64,000 bases of DNA from Burkholderiales bacterium (GTDB lineage Bacteria > Pseudomonadota > Gammaproteobacteria > Burkholderiales > Burkholderiaceae_E): positions 1 to 64,000 of the forward strand of contig CANKWX010000010.1 of assembly GCA_947487165.1 (NCBI GenBank), read 5' to 3'. A program made the position numbers and the translations under genes. Under the pieces are notes generated by a model, which saw nothing but the letters and a program-made list of their open reading frames with translations, was not told the DNA's origin and ran no database searches. Positions 56,626 to 64,000 of this stretch are shown here, one piece after another. How positions within the stretch are numbered: the first letter of the stretch is position 1; each line of letters begins with the position of its first letter.

Positions 56626-58743
56626 ATGAACACGTCCTCTGCTCCCCAGCCCACCGATGCAGGCCAGGATCGATTGACCGATATCGCGAGTTCGCAGAGC
56701 GAATCGCACCGCATGGCCTGTGCCATCCGGGCACTCGCCATGGATGCGGTCGAAAAGGCTGCTTCCGGGCATCCCGGAATGCCGATGGGTATGGCCGATA
56801 TCGCGGTCGCGCTCTGGGGGCGACACCTCAAGCACAATCCGGCGCAGCCCGGCTGGTTCGATCGTGATCGCTTCGTGCTCTCCAATGGGCACGGCTCGAT
56901 GCTGCTCTATGCCTTGCTTCATCTGACCGGCTACGATCTGTCGATCGACGAACTGCGGGCGTTTCGACAGCTTCACTCCAAGACGCCAGGCCATCCCGAG
57001 ATCGGTGTGACCCCGGGGGTCGAAACCACCACCGGCCCGCTCGGGCAGGGGCTGGCCAATGCCGTCGGCATGGCCCTGGCCGAAACCATCCTGGCCTCCG
57101 AGTTCAACCGGGACGGCTTCGATATCGTCGATCACTTCACCTGGGCCTTCGTCGGTGACGGTTGCCTGATGGAGGGCATTTCTCATGAAGCCTGCTCGCT
57201 CGCCGGTGTCTGGGGTTTGTCCAAGCTGGTCGTCTTCTATGACGACAACGCAATTTCGATCGACGGACCGGTTGATGCCTGGTTTCGCGACGACACCGTG
57301 CGGCGTTTCGAGGCGTATGGCTGGAACGTGATCGCCGGCATCGACGGCCACGATGTCGAGGCGCTTGACGCCGCGGTCACCTTGGCCAGGCAGTGGGGCG
57401 TATCCGGGCGCGAGACCGAAGAGGGCCGACGATTTGCACCGACCCTGATCCAGTGCCGTACCGTCATTGGCTATGGCGCGCCCACCCGCGCCGGCACCGC
57501 CAGGAGTCACGGTGAGCCGCTGGGTGCTGATGAAATTGCAGGTGCCAGGCGCGCCATGGGCTGGCCGCACGGCCCCTTCGAGGTGCCGGCCGATGTCTAC
57601 GCTGCCTGGGATGCGACCGGGCGAGGCGCACAAGTCCAGGCCGATTGGGACGAGCGTTTCAGGGCCTATGCCCAGCGTCATCCCTACAAGGCGGCAGAGT
57701 TCGAGCGCCGAATGCGCGGTGTGCTGCCGGCGACCTGGGAGGCCACCGTGTCCCGGGCGATTGCCGATGCGCTTGCCAAAGCTGAAACCATCGCGACCCG
57801 CAAGGCCTCACAGAACGCGCTCAATCATTTCGGTCCGGCGCTGGCCGAACTGCTTGGCGGCTCGGCCGATCTGACCGGATCCAACCTCACCGACTGGAAG
57901 GGCGCCGGCCATTTCAGGAGCTTCGGTGGCCCCAATGGACAGACCTTCGTGCCCGGGCGCCATCTGAACTTTGGTGTGCGCGAGTTCGGGATGAGCGCCA
58001 TGCTCAACGGACTGGCGCTGCACGGCGGCTTCATTCCCTACGGCGGCACCTTCCTGACCTTCAGCGACTACAGCCGCAATGCGCTGCGCATGGCCGCGCT
58101 GATGCACCAGCGGGTGATCTTCGTCTTCACCCACGACTCGATCGGACTTGGCGAAGATGGCCCGACCCATCAGGCGGTCGAGCATGCGTCGTCGCTGCGA
58201 ATCATGCCGGGCATGGATGTCTGGCGTCCGGGCGATCCGGTTGAAACCACGCTTGCCTGGGCGGTAGCGATCGAACGCGATGATGGTCCGACATCTTTGC
58301 TGCTGTCGAGGCAATCGATGCCCTTCGTGACCCGCACCGACGAGCAGATTGCCGACATCCGTCGTGGCGCTTATGTTTTGCGTGACCCGAAAAAAGCGCG
58401 CTGCGCGATCATCGCGACCGGCTCTGAACTGCGCCTCGCGATCGCGGCCAGTGATCTGCTGGCTGCTGAGGGCATTGCGGTTCGGGTGGTATCGATGCCA
58501 TCGACGACGGTCTTTGATCGGCAGGATGTCACATACAAGCGCGAGGTGTTGCCGGAGACTCTGCCGCGAATCGCGGTCGAGGCGGGGGTCACCGATTTCT
58601 GGTGGAAATACCGTTGCGATGCCGTCGTCGGACTCGACCGCTATGGCGAGTCGGCGCCGGCCGGCGTGCTGTACGAGCACTTCGGCCTGACTGCAGACAA
58701 TGTCGCCGACACGGTGCGCGCCGTGCTGGCCAAACGTTTTTAA
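56626..58743 (+). CDS. tkt: Transketolase
   Basis: 705 aa. TPP-dependent enzyme moving two-carbon units between sugar phosphates. Sequence signs are the opening [27 protein letters not shown], the TPP motif [18 protein letters not shown] with NN-type end DDNAISIDG, and the C-terminal pyrimidine domain [19 protein letters not shown] with the [13 protein letters not shown] loop. It lies 14 nt upstream of gap and so forms one operon with it, an order usual in Burkholderiales. Confidence 0.97.
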   Translation: MNTSSAPQPTDAGQDRLTDIASSQSESHRMACAIRALAMDAVEKAASGHPGMPMGMADIAVALWGRHLKHNPAQPGWFDRDRFVLSNGHGSMLLYALLHLTGYDLSIDELRAFRQLHSKTPGHPEIGVTPGVETTTGPLGQGLANAVGMALAETILASEFNRDGFDIVDHFTWAFVGDGCLMEGISHEACSLAGVWGLSKLVVFYDDNAISIDGPVDAWFRDDTVRRFEAYGWNVIAGIDGHDVEALDAAVTLARQWGVSGRETEEGRRFAPTLIQCRTVIGYGAPTRAGTARSHGEPLGADEIAGARRAMGWPHGPFEVPADVYAAWDATGRGAQVQADWDERFRAYAQRHPYKAAEFERRMRGVLPATWEATVSRAIADALAKAETIATRKASQNALNHFGPALAELLGGSADLTGSNLTDWKGAGHFRSFGGPNGQTFVPGRHLNFGVREFGMSAMLNGLALHGGFIPYGGTFLTFSDYSRNALRMAALMHQRVIFVFTHDSIGLGEDGPTHQAVEHASSLRIMPGMDVWRPGDPVETTLAWAVAIERDDGPTSLLLSRQSMPFVTRTDEQIADIRRGAYVLRDPKKARCAIIATGSELRLAIAASDLLAAEGIAVRVVSMPSTTVFDRQDVTYKREVLPETLPRIAVEAGVTDFWWKYRCDAVVGLDRYGESAPAGVLYEHFGLTADNVADTVRAVLAKRF

Positions 58744-58757
58744 CTCAGGAGAAACTC

Positions 58758-59768
58758 ATGACCCTTCGCGTTGCCATCAATGGCTATGGCCGCATCGGCC
58801 GCAATGTTCTGCGTGCCCACTATGAGGGTGGCAAAAAGCATGACCTGCAGATCGTCGCGATCAACGACCTCGGTGATCCGAAAACCAACGCGCATCTGAC
58901 GCAATTCGATACAGCGCATGGTCGCTTCAGCGGCACCGTCGCGGTCGAAGGCGATGCGATGGTCGTCAACGGCGACCGGATCCGCGTGCTCGCCAATCGT
59001 GATCCTGCGCAACTGCCCTGGGGCGAACTCGGTGTGGATGTCGTGCTCGAGTGCACCGGGTTTTTCACCTCCAAGGAGAAGGCCTCGGCCCATCTCAAGG
59101 GCGGAGCCAAGAAGGTGGTGATCTCGGCGCCCGGCGGCAAGGATGTCGATGCCACGGTCGTGTTTGGCGTCAATCACGGCGTGCTCAAGGCGACCGACAC
59201 CGTGATTTCGAATGCCTCCTGCACCACCAACTGTCTCGCGCCGCTGGTCAAGCCCCTGCATGACGCGATCGGTCTGGTCTCGGGCCTGATGACGACCGTT
59301 CATGCCTACACCAACGATCAGGTTCTGACCGACGTGTATCACGAAGACCTTCGTCGTGCCCGTGCGGCGGCCCACAACATGATTCCGACCAAGACCGGCG
59401 CGGCTGCCGCAGTGGGGCTGGTGCTGCCTGAACTCGATGGGCGCCTCGATGGCTATGCCATCCGCGTGCCGACGATCAATGTGTCGATCGTCGATCTGTC
59501 GTTCATCGCTGCGCGCGACACGACGGTTGACGAGGTCAACGCGATCATGAAGTCGGCCTCTGACGGCGCGCTGAAAGGCATCCTCGGCTACAACACCGCG
59601 CCACTGGTGTCGAGCGACTTCAACCATGATGAAAGGTCGTCGATCTTCGATGCGACGCTCACCAAGGTGGCAGGTCGCCTGGTCAAGGTGGCAAGCTGGT
59701 ATGACAACGAATGGGGATTCAGCAACCGCATGCTCGACACCACGGTTGCGCTGATGGCGGCACGCTGA
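58758..59768 (+). CDS. gap: Glyceraldehyde-3-phosphate dehydrogenase
   Basis: 336 aa from ATG 58758, with AGGAGA upstream. NAD-binding motif [16 protein letters not shown], catalytic cysteine in [13 protein letters not shown] and phosphate-binding [11 protein letters not shown] are all present, as is [10 protein letters not shown] at the end. It carries out the central oxidative step of glycolysis/gluconeogenesis. Acidic and hydrophobic residues after GYGRIG ([15 protein letters not shown]) suit NAD. Confidence 0.98.
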   Translation: MTLRVAINGYGRIGRNVLRAHYEGGKKHDLQIVAINDLGDPKTNAHLTQFDTAHGRFSGTVAVEGDAMVVNGDRIRVLANRDPAQLPWGELGVDVVLECTGFFTSKEKASAHLKGGAKKVVISAPGGKDVDATVVFGVNHGVLKATDTVISNASCTTNCLAPLVKPLHDAIGLVSGLMTTVHAYTNDQVLTDVYHEDLRRARAAAHNMIPTKTGAAAAVGLVLPELDGRLDGYAIRVPTINVSIVDLSFIAARDTTVDEVNAIMKSASDGALKGILGYNTAPLVSSDFNHDERSSIFDATLTKVAGRLVKVASWYDNEWGFSNRMLDTTVALMAAR

Positions 59769-59792
59769 CATCGCGCCGCCATCAGGCCCGGC

Positions 59793-60203
59793 TCAGGCCG
59801 GGTCGGTGTCGGCGGTGAGGTTGGCAGCGACGACTGCGACTTCGGCTGCGAGCAGGTCGATTTGAGTGTCAAGCCCTGCAAGGTCGTGGTTCCTCGCCCG
59901 CGCTTCGATGGCACTGGCGCGTGCAGACGGGCCGGCGGCACCGAGACTGGCAAGCGAGCCTTTGAGCGAATGCGCCCAATGCCTGACTTGCGCTGTATCG
60001 CTTTGCGAAAGCGCCTGGGCAAGCTTTTGCAGTTGCGTGACGGACGACTGGGCGAATACCGGAGCCAGCATCGCGAGCAGACTGGGGTCGTCGCCAATGA
60101 TGGCGCGGGCTCGAGCCTTCGACTCCTCAGGCGACGGTGTGCGTCCTTCAAACGCCTGGGTACTGAGGGCAGCGTTCTGGGTGTTATCGATCGGTTCGGT
60201 CAT
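59793..60203 (-). CDS. Stand-alone HPt domain protein
   Basis: 136 aa from ATG 60203, with AGGAA upstream; a longer frame to 60290 is less likely. After a disordered acidic start (1-35), a helical histidine phosphotransfer domain follows, with the phospho-accepting H78 in RHWAHSLKGSLASLGA. It has no other domain. It sits antisense between gap and pgk and so interrupts the glycolytic gene order. It could relay phosphate from the HPt-less hybrid kinase at 51179-52504 to a response regulator elsewhere. Confidence 0.85.
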   Translation of the reverse strand: MTEPIDNTQNAALSTQAFEGRTPSPEESKARARAIIGDDPSLLAMLAPVFAQSSVTQLQKLAQALSQSDTAQVRHWAHSLKGSLASLGAAGPSARASAIEARARNHDLAGLDTQIDLLAAEVAVVAANLTADTDPA

Positions 60204-60339
60204 TCTGATTCCTGAGGTGGCGGCAGCGACTGAACTGAAATCAGCTGCTGCAGTCGCTGTGCAATGATGCAACGATAATCGATCGCCCATCCGAGGCCAT
60301 TGCGATACTTTACCGCCCTTATTCTGGTTGACTCATGAC

Positions 60340-61521
60340 ATGATTTCCTTCAAGCGTCTTTCCGAACTTTCTCTCGCCGGCAAGCGGGTCTTCATCCGCT
60401 GCGACCTTAACGTGCCGCAGGATGAGGCTGCAGCGATTACCGACGACACCCGCATCCGCGCTTCGGTGCCTGCGATAGCCCACTGCCTGAAGGCCGGGGC
60501 GGCGGTGATGGTGACCTCACACCTTGGGCGTCCAACCGAGGGTCAGTTCGAGCAGGCAGCCTCGCTTGCACCGGTCGGGCAGCGCCTGTCCGCACTGCTT
60601 GGCGTGCCGGTCAGGCTGCAGCGTGACTGGGTCGACACCCCTTTTGAGCTTGCCGCAGGCGAGGTGGTGCTGCTCGAGAATTGCCGCTTCAACAAGGGCG
60701 AAAAGAAGGACGACGAAGCGCTTTCAAAAAAGATGGCGGCGCTTTGCGATATTTATGTGAACGACGCTTTCGGCACCGCTCACCGGGCTGAGGCGACGAC
60801 CCACGGCATCGCCCGATTCGCGCCGGTGGCCTGCGCCGGGCCTTTGCTGGCAGCTGAACTCGATGCGCTTGGCCGGGCACTCGGGGCGCCCAAGCGCCCG
60901 CTGGTCGCGATCGTCGCTGGCTCCAAAGTCTCGACCAAACTCACCATCCTCAAGTCACTGGCCGAGAAAGTCGATCAGCTCATCGTCGGCGGCGGCATCG
61001 CCAATACCTTCATGGCAGCGGTGGGGCTGCCGATCGGCAAATCGCTGGCCGAGCATGATCTGGTCGGTGAGGCCCGGGCCATCATTGATCTCATGAAACG
61101 CCGGGGTGCCGAGGTGCCGATCCCGAGTGACGTGGTTGTGGCCAAGACTTTCTCGGCCACCGCCCCGGCCGCGGTCAAGGCGGCGTCGGATGTGGCCGAT
61201 GACGACCTCATCCTCGATATTGGTCCGAACACCGCACAGCGCATGGCAGCCTTGCTTGCTTCGGCCGGCACCATCGTCTGGAACGGCCCGGTGGGTGTGT
61301 TCGAATTCGAGGCGTTTGCGCACGGCACCGAAACCCTGGCCAGGGCGATTGCCGCGTCGCCCGGTTATTCGATCGCGGGCGGCGGCGACACGCTTGCCGC
61401 CATCGCTAAATTCGGGATCAGCGATCAGATCGATTACATCTCGACCGGCGGCGGCGCGTTTCTGGAGTTTCTCGAGGGGCGTGAACTGCCTGCGGTGGCA
61501 GCGCTGCAGGCGCGCGCCTGA
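60340..61521 (+). CDS. pgk: Phosphoglycerate kinase
   Basis: 393 aa from ATG 60340; a TTG four codons earlier is also open. It transfers phosphate between 1,3-bisphosphoglycerate and [37 protein letters not shown] and [16 protein letters not shown] are the substrate-site signatures; [13 protein letters not shown] and [14 protein letters not shown] bind the nucleotide. It follows tkt-gap after the intervening antisense HPt gene. Confidence 0.97.
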   Translation: MISFKRLSELSLAGKRVFIRCDLNVPQDEAAAITDDTRIRASVPAIAHCLKAGAAVMVTSHLGRPTEGQFEQAASLAPVGQRLSALLGVPVRLQRDWVDTPFELAAGEVVLLENCRFNKGEKKDDEALSKKMAALCDIYVNDAFGTAHRAEATTHGIARFAPVACAGPLLAAELDALGRALGAPKRPLVAIVAGSKVSTKLTILKSLAEKVDQLIVGGGIANTFMAAVGLPIGKSLAEHDLVGEARAIIDLMKRRGAEVPIPSDVVVAKTFSATAPAAVKAASDVADDDLILDIGPNTAQRMAALLASAGTIVWNGPVGVFEFEAFAHGTETLARAIAASPGYSIAGGGDTLAAIAKFGISDQIDYISTGGGAFLEFLEGRELPAVAALQARA

Positions 61522-61582
61522 CCGGCCTTTGCAACAAGGCGCTCGCCGACAGCGCTGCCGCCAAGCTTGGCGTAAGATCTCA

Positions 61583-61604
61583 AATGTAAAAACAAATTTA
61601 CATT
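61583..61604. promoter_or_regulatory. AT-rich palindrome upstream of the FNR-type gene
   Basis: AATGTAAA-aacaaa-TTTACATT is a perfect 8-bp inverted repeat with a 6-nt centre, 12 nt before the ATG of the regulator gene. It stands out in GC-rich sequence. It does not fit the FNR consensus TTGAT-N4-ATCAA, so another regulator, or a relaxed self-repression site, may bind here. Confidence 0.55.
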
Positions 61605-61616
61605 CGAGGTGTGCCC

Positions 61617-62378
61617 ATGTTGACTGTGACTCAGCGCGGTTTCTCGTCGGTGTCGTCGTCATCGGTGCCTGCGGCTGGCCATTGCGCCGGCTGTGGTCTG
61701 CGCGAGCTCTGTCTGGTTGAGGGGCTGAGTGCAGCCGAGCTTGATCGCCTGGCCGGCATGGTGACCAATCGTCGGCGTCTGAAGCGCGGCGAGGCGCTGT
61801 TTAGGGCAGGCGATGCCTTCAACGCGGTCTATCCGGTTCGACTTGGGTTTTTCAAGACCTGCGTCAGCGTGCAGGCCGGTCTCGAGCAGGTAACAGGCTT
61901 TCCGATGCCGGGCGATGTGCTGGGCTTTGATGCCATCAGCACCGGTGCATTCCAGTGTGACGCGATTGCCCTGCAGGATTCAGAGGTTTGCGTGGTGCCC
62001 TTCGAACGCCTGGAGACCTTGTCACGGCAGTTCGATGGTCTTCAGCATCAGTTGCACCGGGTGCTGTCGCGCGAAATCGTGCGTGACAACCGGCAGATGC
62101 TGCTGCTTGGCAAGATGCGAGCAGAGCAGCGCGTGGCCACTTTCCTGGTGAATCTGTCGAAGCAGTTCGCACAGCGGGGGTTTTCTTCACGCGAGTTTGT
62201 GCTGCGCATGACGCGAGAGGAAATCGGCAACTATCTCGGACTCAAGCTTGAGACCGTCTCGCGGGCTTTTTCGCGTCTGCAGGCCGATGGCGTCATTGCG
62301 GTCGATCAGAAGCAGTTGCGGATTGAGGACGTCGAGCGCCTCGAGCAGATTGCCGGCACTGCTTGCCCGATGCACTGA
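61617..62378 (+). CDS. fnr: FNR-type oxygen-sensing CRP-family regulator
   Basis: 253 aa from ATG 61617 (GAGGTG upstream; GTG 61611 is in frame). The four cluster ligands of FNR are present: C23, C26 and C32 in HCAGCGLRELC, spaced as in E. coli, plus C114 in TGAFQCDAIAL. This is followed by the CRP fold, a dimer helix, and the HTH MTREEIGNYLGLKLETVSRAFSRLQ, whose E..SR triad reads TTGAT half-sites. It should sense oxygen through a 4Fe-4S cluster and switch micro-aerobic genes. It lies next to the cbb3 accessory genes, typical FNR targets, and its consensus site occurs before ior in this window. Confidence 0.93.
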   Translation: MLTVTQRGFSSVSSSSVPAAGHCAGCGLRELCLVEGLSAAELDRLAGMVTNRRRLKRGEALFRAGDAFNAVYPVRLGFFKTCVSVQAGLEQVTGFPMPGDVLGFDAISTGAFQCDAIALQDSEVCVVPFERLETLSRQFDGLQHQLHRVLSREIVRDNRQMLLLGKMRAEQRVATFLVNLSKQFAQRGFSSREFVLRMTREEIGNYLGLKLETVSRAFSRLQADGVIAVDQKQLRIEDVERLEQIAGTACPMH

Positions 62379-62443
62379 TTGCATGGCTGGACGCGGCGAG
62401 GTCGAAGCTCGTCTGCAGCCGGCTGTCGGCGTCTTGGCGCGGC

Positions 62444-63235
62444 TCATGGATTGCAGAAGGGATGGGGCTGACCCCATGCGAGCGCAAGCAGCGCCGCAAT
62501 GGCCATCGCGCTGAGCAGTGCGCCACCGATCCGTACACCGATTGCTTGCCGATCGGCCAGACGCGCGCCGGCCGCGACACCGACAGCCCGCAACAGCCAA
62601 CCGGCGGCGAGCAGGTCGACGGCGGTTGCCGCGCCGAAAGCAAGCATCACGCTCGCTCCGCCCAACGCGCTGCTTGCCAGCGCGGCCACTGCCAGCGCTG
62701 AATAGAGCAGACCGCAGGGCAACAGGGACCAGGCCAGTCCGGACAGGATCCGGTGCTTCGAGCGGGGCGTCGACAACCCGCTTGCCGTGGCCGACCAGAA
62801 GCGCCGGCCGAGTCCGTCAACCCAGACCGGCTGCCTGCCGAGCAGGAGCAGCGCCATACCAAGCATCAGCAGCGCGGCATTGAAGAGCCCCCAGACCGGC
62901 TGCATCAGGGGGGCTGCCGAGGCGCCCCATCGCAGCGCGGCCGAACCCGCGCCGACCGCGGCTCCGAGCATGGCGTAGCCGGCGATGCGCGAGAGCTGAA
63001 AGACCAGGTCCTGGCTGGCAGATCGCAGGGCGCCTGGAGCCGGTGCAGCCGGGATGATCGTTCTGATCGGAATCGTCCTGCGCGGGCCTGTCCCGGCACT
63101 CACAGCTTCGTCTGAATCCTGATGATTCAAGCCATGCACCGCCACCTTCTGCAGCCCGGTACACATCGCCATGCAATGCACACCGCCGACCAAGCCCAGG
63201 GTGGCCGAGGTGGCAAGCAGGGTGATCAGACTCAT
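62444..63235 (-). CDS. Sulfite exporter TauE/SafE family membrane protein of the cbb3 cluster
   Basis: 263 aa. It has six to seven hydrophobic helices with MSLITLLATSATLGLVGGVHCMAMCTGLQ, where the HCxxMC motif recalls the metal-binding start of the DsbD/UreH-like SafE branch. A 40-residue charged loop follows, then helices up to AALLALAWG. In betaproteobacteria this gene sits at the end of the ccoNOPQ-ccoGHIS region and may help copper or heme delivery to cbb3 oxidase. The start overlaps the stop of the next upstream gene (ATGA). Confidence 0.8.
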   Translation of the reverse strand: MSLITLLATSATLGLVGGVHCMAMCTGLQKVAVHGLNHQDSDEAVSAGTGPRRTIPIRTIIPAAPAPGALRSASQDLVFQLSRIAGYAMLGAAVGAGSAALRWGASAAPLMQPVWGLFNAALLMLGMALLLLGRQPVWVDGLGRRFWSATASGLSTPRSKHRILSGLAWSLLPCGLLYSALAVAALASSALGGASVMLAFGAATAVDLLAAGWLLRAVGVAAGARLADRQAIGVRIGGALLSAMAIAALLALAWGQPHPFCNP

Positions 63236-63480
63236 GGCTTGTCGATGGACTGATCATCGTCTGCGCTCATTGCGCGGGTGACGATGCCGGCTGCGGCGGT
63301 TATCAGCCAGAACAGCAGGAAGGTGATCGAGTAGACCGCCGCGCGCTCGGGCTCGAGCGACAGGCCGAAGAGGTTGACGTCCTGCGGGTCGAAGCCGGCG
63401 AACACCAGCAGTTCGAGAGCGCTTGCCGCCAGAAAGGCCGGCCAGAGCACGGTGATCCATTGGCGAGTGGTGCGGGGCAT
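63232..63480 (-). CDS. Small membrane protein of the cbb3 oxidase cluster
   Basis: 82 aa with two hydrophobic helices, ITVLWPAFLAASALELLVFAGF and AAVYSITFLLFWLITAAAGIV, joined by DPQDVNLFGLSLEPER. It is a conserved-looking small protein between fixH and the SafE-type gene, overlapping the latter by 4 nt. It is probably an assembly or stability factor of the oxidase, but its function is not established. Confidence 0.8.
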   Translation of the reverse strand: MPRTTRQWITVLWPAFLAASALELLVFAGFDPQDVNLFGLSLEPERAAVYSITFLLFWLITAAAGIVTRAMSADDDQSIDKP

Positions 63481-63497
63481 GGAATGCCTTGCTTCGG

Positions 63498-64000
63498 TCA
63501 GTGTCGTGGCGATCCGGCGGCGATCCGAAACGGCACACCGTCGGGCAGTCTGAGGTGGCGGGCGGTCATCCGCCAGTCCTGGGATTCGATGGCGAGGTCC
63601 CAGGCCACCAGTGCGATCGGCGCAGTGCTTCCCCGATACAGGCCATCGGTGCCGCGCTGCAGGACCACCCGCCGGTCCTGTTCGGCATGCACCGGATGGG
63701 TTAGCGTGAGCATGATCGACTCGGGCGGTGACACCTTGCCGGACAAACGCACCGTCAGCACACGATCAGCCGTCAGCGAGACCTCGGCGACCAGTCCGAG
63801 CGCCTGCGCGCGGGCTTCGCGTTCGAGCGATCGGTTGATCGCCAGGCCGCGCTTGTAGTAGTCCTCGGCGACGTTGCTGTCGGCGCGTTGCACCGCGATC
63901 CAGACGGTGATGAGACCGGCCACAACCGTCAGCGCCGGAATGCCGAACACCAGCCAGACCAGCGGCTCATGCCAGGCGGGCGGGGGTTTCAGGGTGGTGG
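63498..64000 (-). CDS. FixH/CcoH-like cbb3 oxidase assembly protein (5' end missing)
   Basis: At least 167 aa; the frame runs off the right edge as TTLKPPPAWHEPLVWLVFGIP, and such proteins start about there, so only a few residues are missing. One membrane helix (LVWLVFGIPALTVVAGLITVWIAV), then the conserved VAEDYYKRGLAINRSLEREARAQ, then a periplasmic beta domain. FixH/CcoH interacts with the oxidase during assembly. It heads the minus-strand set with the small membrane protein and the SafE-type gene. Confidence 0.85.
   Translation of the reverse strand, partial: TTLKPPPAWHEPLVWLVFGIPALTVVAGLITVWIAVQRADSNVAEDYYKRGLAINRSLEREARAQALGLVAEVSLTADRVLTVRLSGKVSPPESIMLTLTHPVHAEQDRRVVLQRGTDGLYRGSTAPIALVAWDLAIESQDWRMTARHLRLPDGVPFRIAAGSPRH

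Overview
The window is a stretch of high-GC bacterial chromosome, most likely from a betaproteobacterium of the order Burkholderiales. This rests on the tkt-gap-pgk block, a Bug-type (TctC) binding protein next to class III CoA-transferases, a variant PEP-CTERM protein, an FNR gene beside a fixH/TauE-SafE cytochrome cbb3 accessory block, and a sequence-perfect CIRCE element before groESL. I see no insertion sequence, phage gene, integrase or CRISPR array. Genes are dense and on both strands, and long antisense reading frames are artefacts of the base composition. Protein identities come from motifs I can read; no searches were run.

Layout. 1-6744 (minus strand): a form II carbon monoxide dehydrogenase-type molybdenum hydroxylase operon, coxS-L-M-D-E-G plus the start of an XdhC-like gene cut by the window edge. 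7092-8598: dcd and a drug/metabolite-type permease. 8654-10922: an 18-bp tandem repeat followed by a tungstate-type ABC transporter, tupABC. 10942-15199: a phosphonate monoester hydrolase-like sulfatase, an old yellow enzyme relative and a class III CoA-transferase. 15279-15920: a PEP-CTERM protein behind a sigma54-type promoter. 15930-21351: an MFS transporter with a disturbed start, an NTF2-like protein, two EamA permeases, a glycine-zipper lipoprotein, a tRNA-Met and pyrF. 21450-25200: a perfect FNR box and a fused indolepyruvate:ferredoxin oxidoreductase. 25231-30081: an exported RHS/YD-repeat protein with a long unrecognised C-terminus. 30205-31582: a DhlA-type haloalkane dehalogenase and a small membrane protein. 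31620-33912: groESL with promoter, CIRCE and terminator. 33956-41016: a glycosyltransferase-like protein, another EamA permease, an SDR, dacB, ubiD, then a lytic transglycosylase preceded by a strong promoter and a leader of about 290 nt with five hairpins.

41035-51167 looks like one catabolic locus. A GntR/FadR-type regulator and an FAD/Fe-S 2-hydroxyacid dehydrogenase are divergent from a serine-glyoxylate-type aminotransferase, a Bug binding protein, an enoyl-CoA hydratase, a CoA-transferase, a rhodanese and a class I aminotransferase, with a palindromic operator in the divergent gap. 51179-62378 carries a hybrid histidine kinase, a DUF1631 protein, a YidB-like protein, rsmE, the glycolysis/pentose-phosphate genes tkt, gap and pgk with a stand-alone HPt protein between them, and an FNR-type regulator. 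The right end (62444-64000, minus strand) is the tail of a cbb3 oxidase assembly cluster.

The most useful leads are the structured leader before the lytic transglycosylase, the FNR box before ior (with FNR itself in the window), the sigma54 promoter of the PEP-CTERM gene, the unassigned catabolic locus and the RHS protein's C-terminal region.
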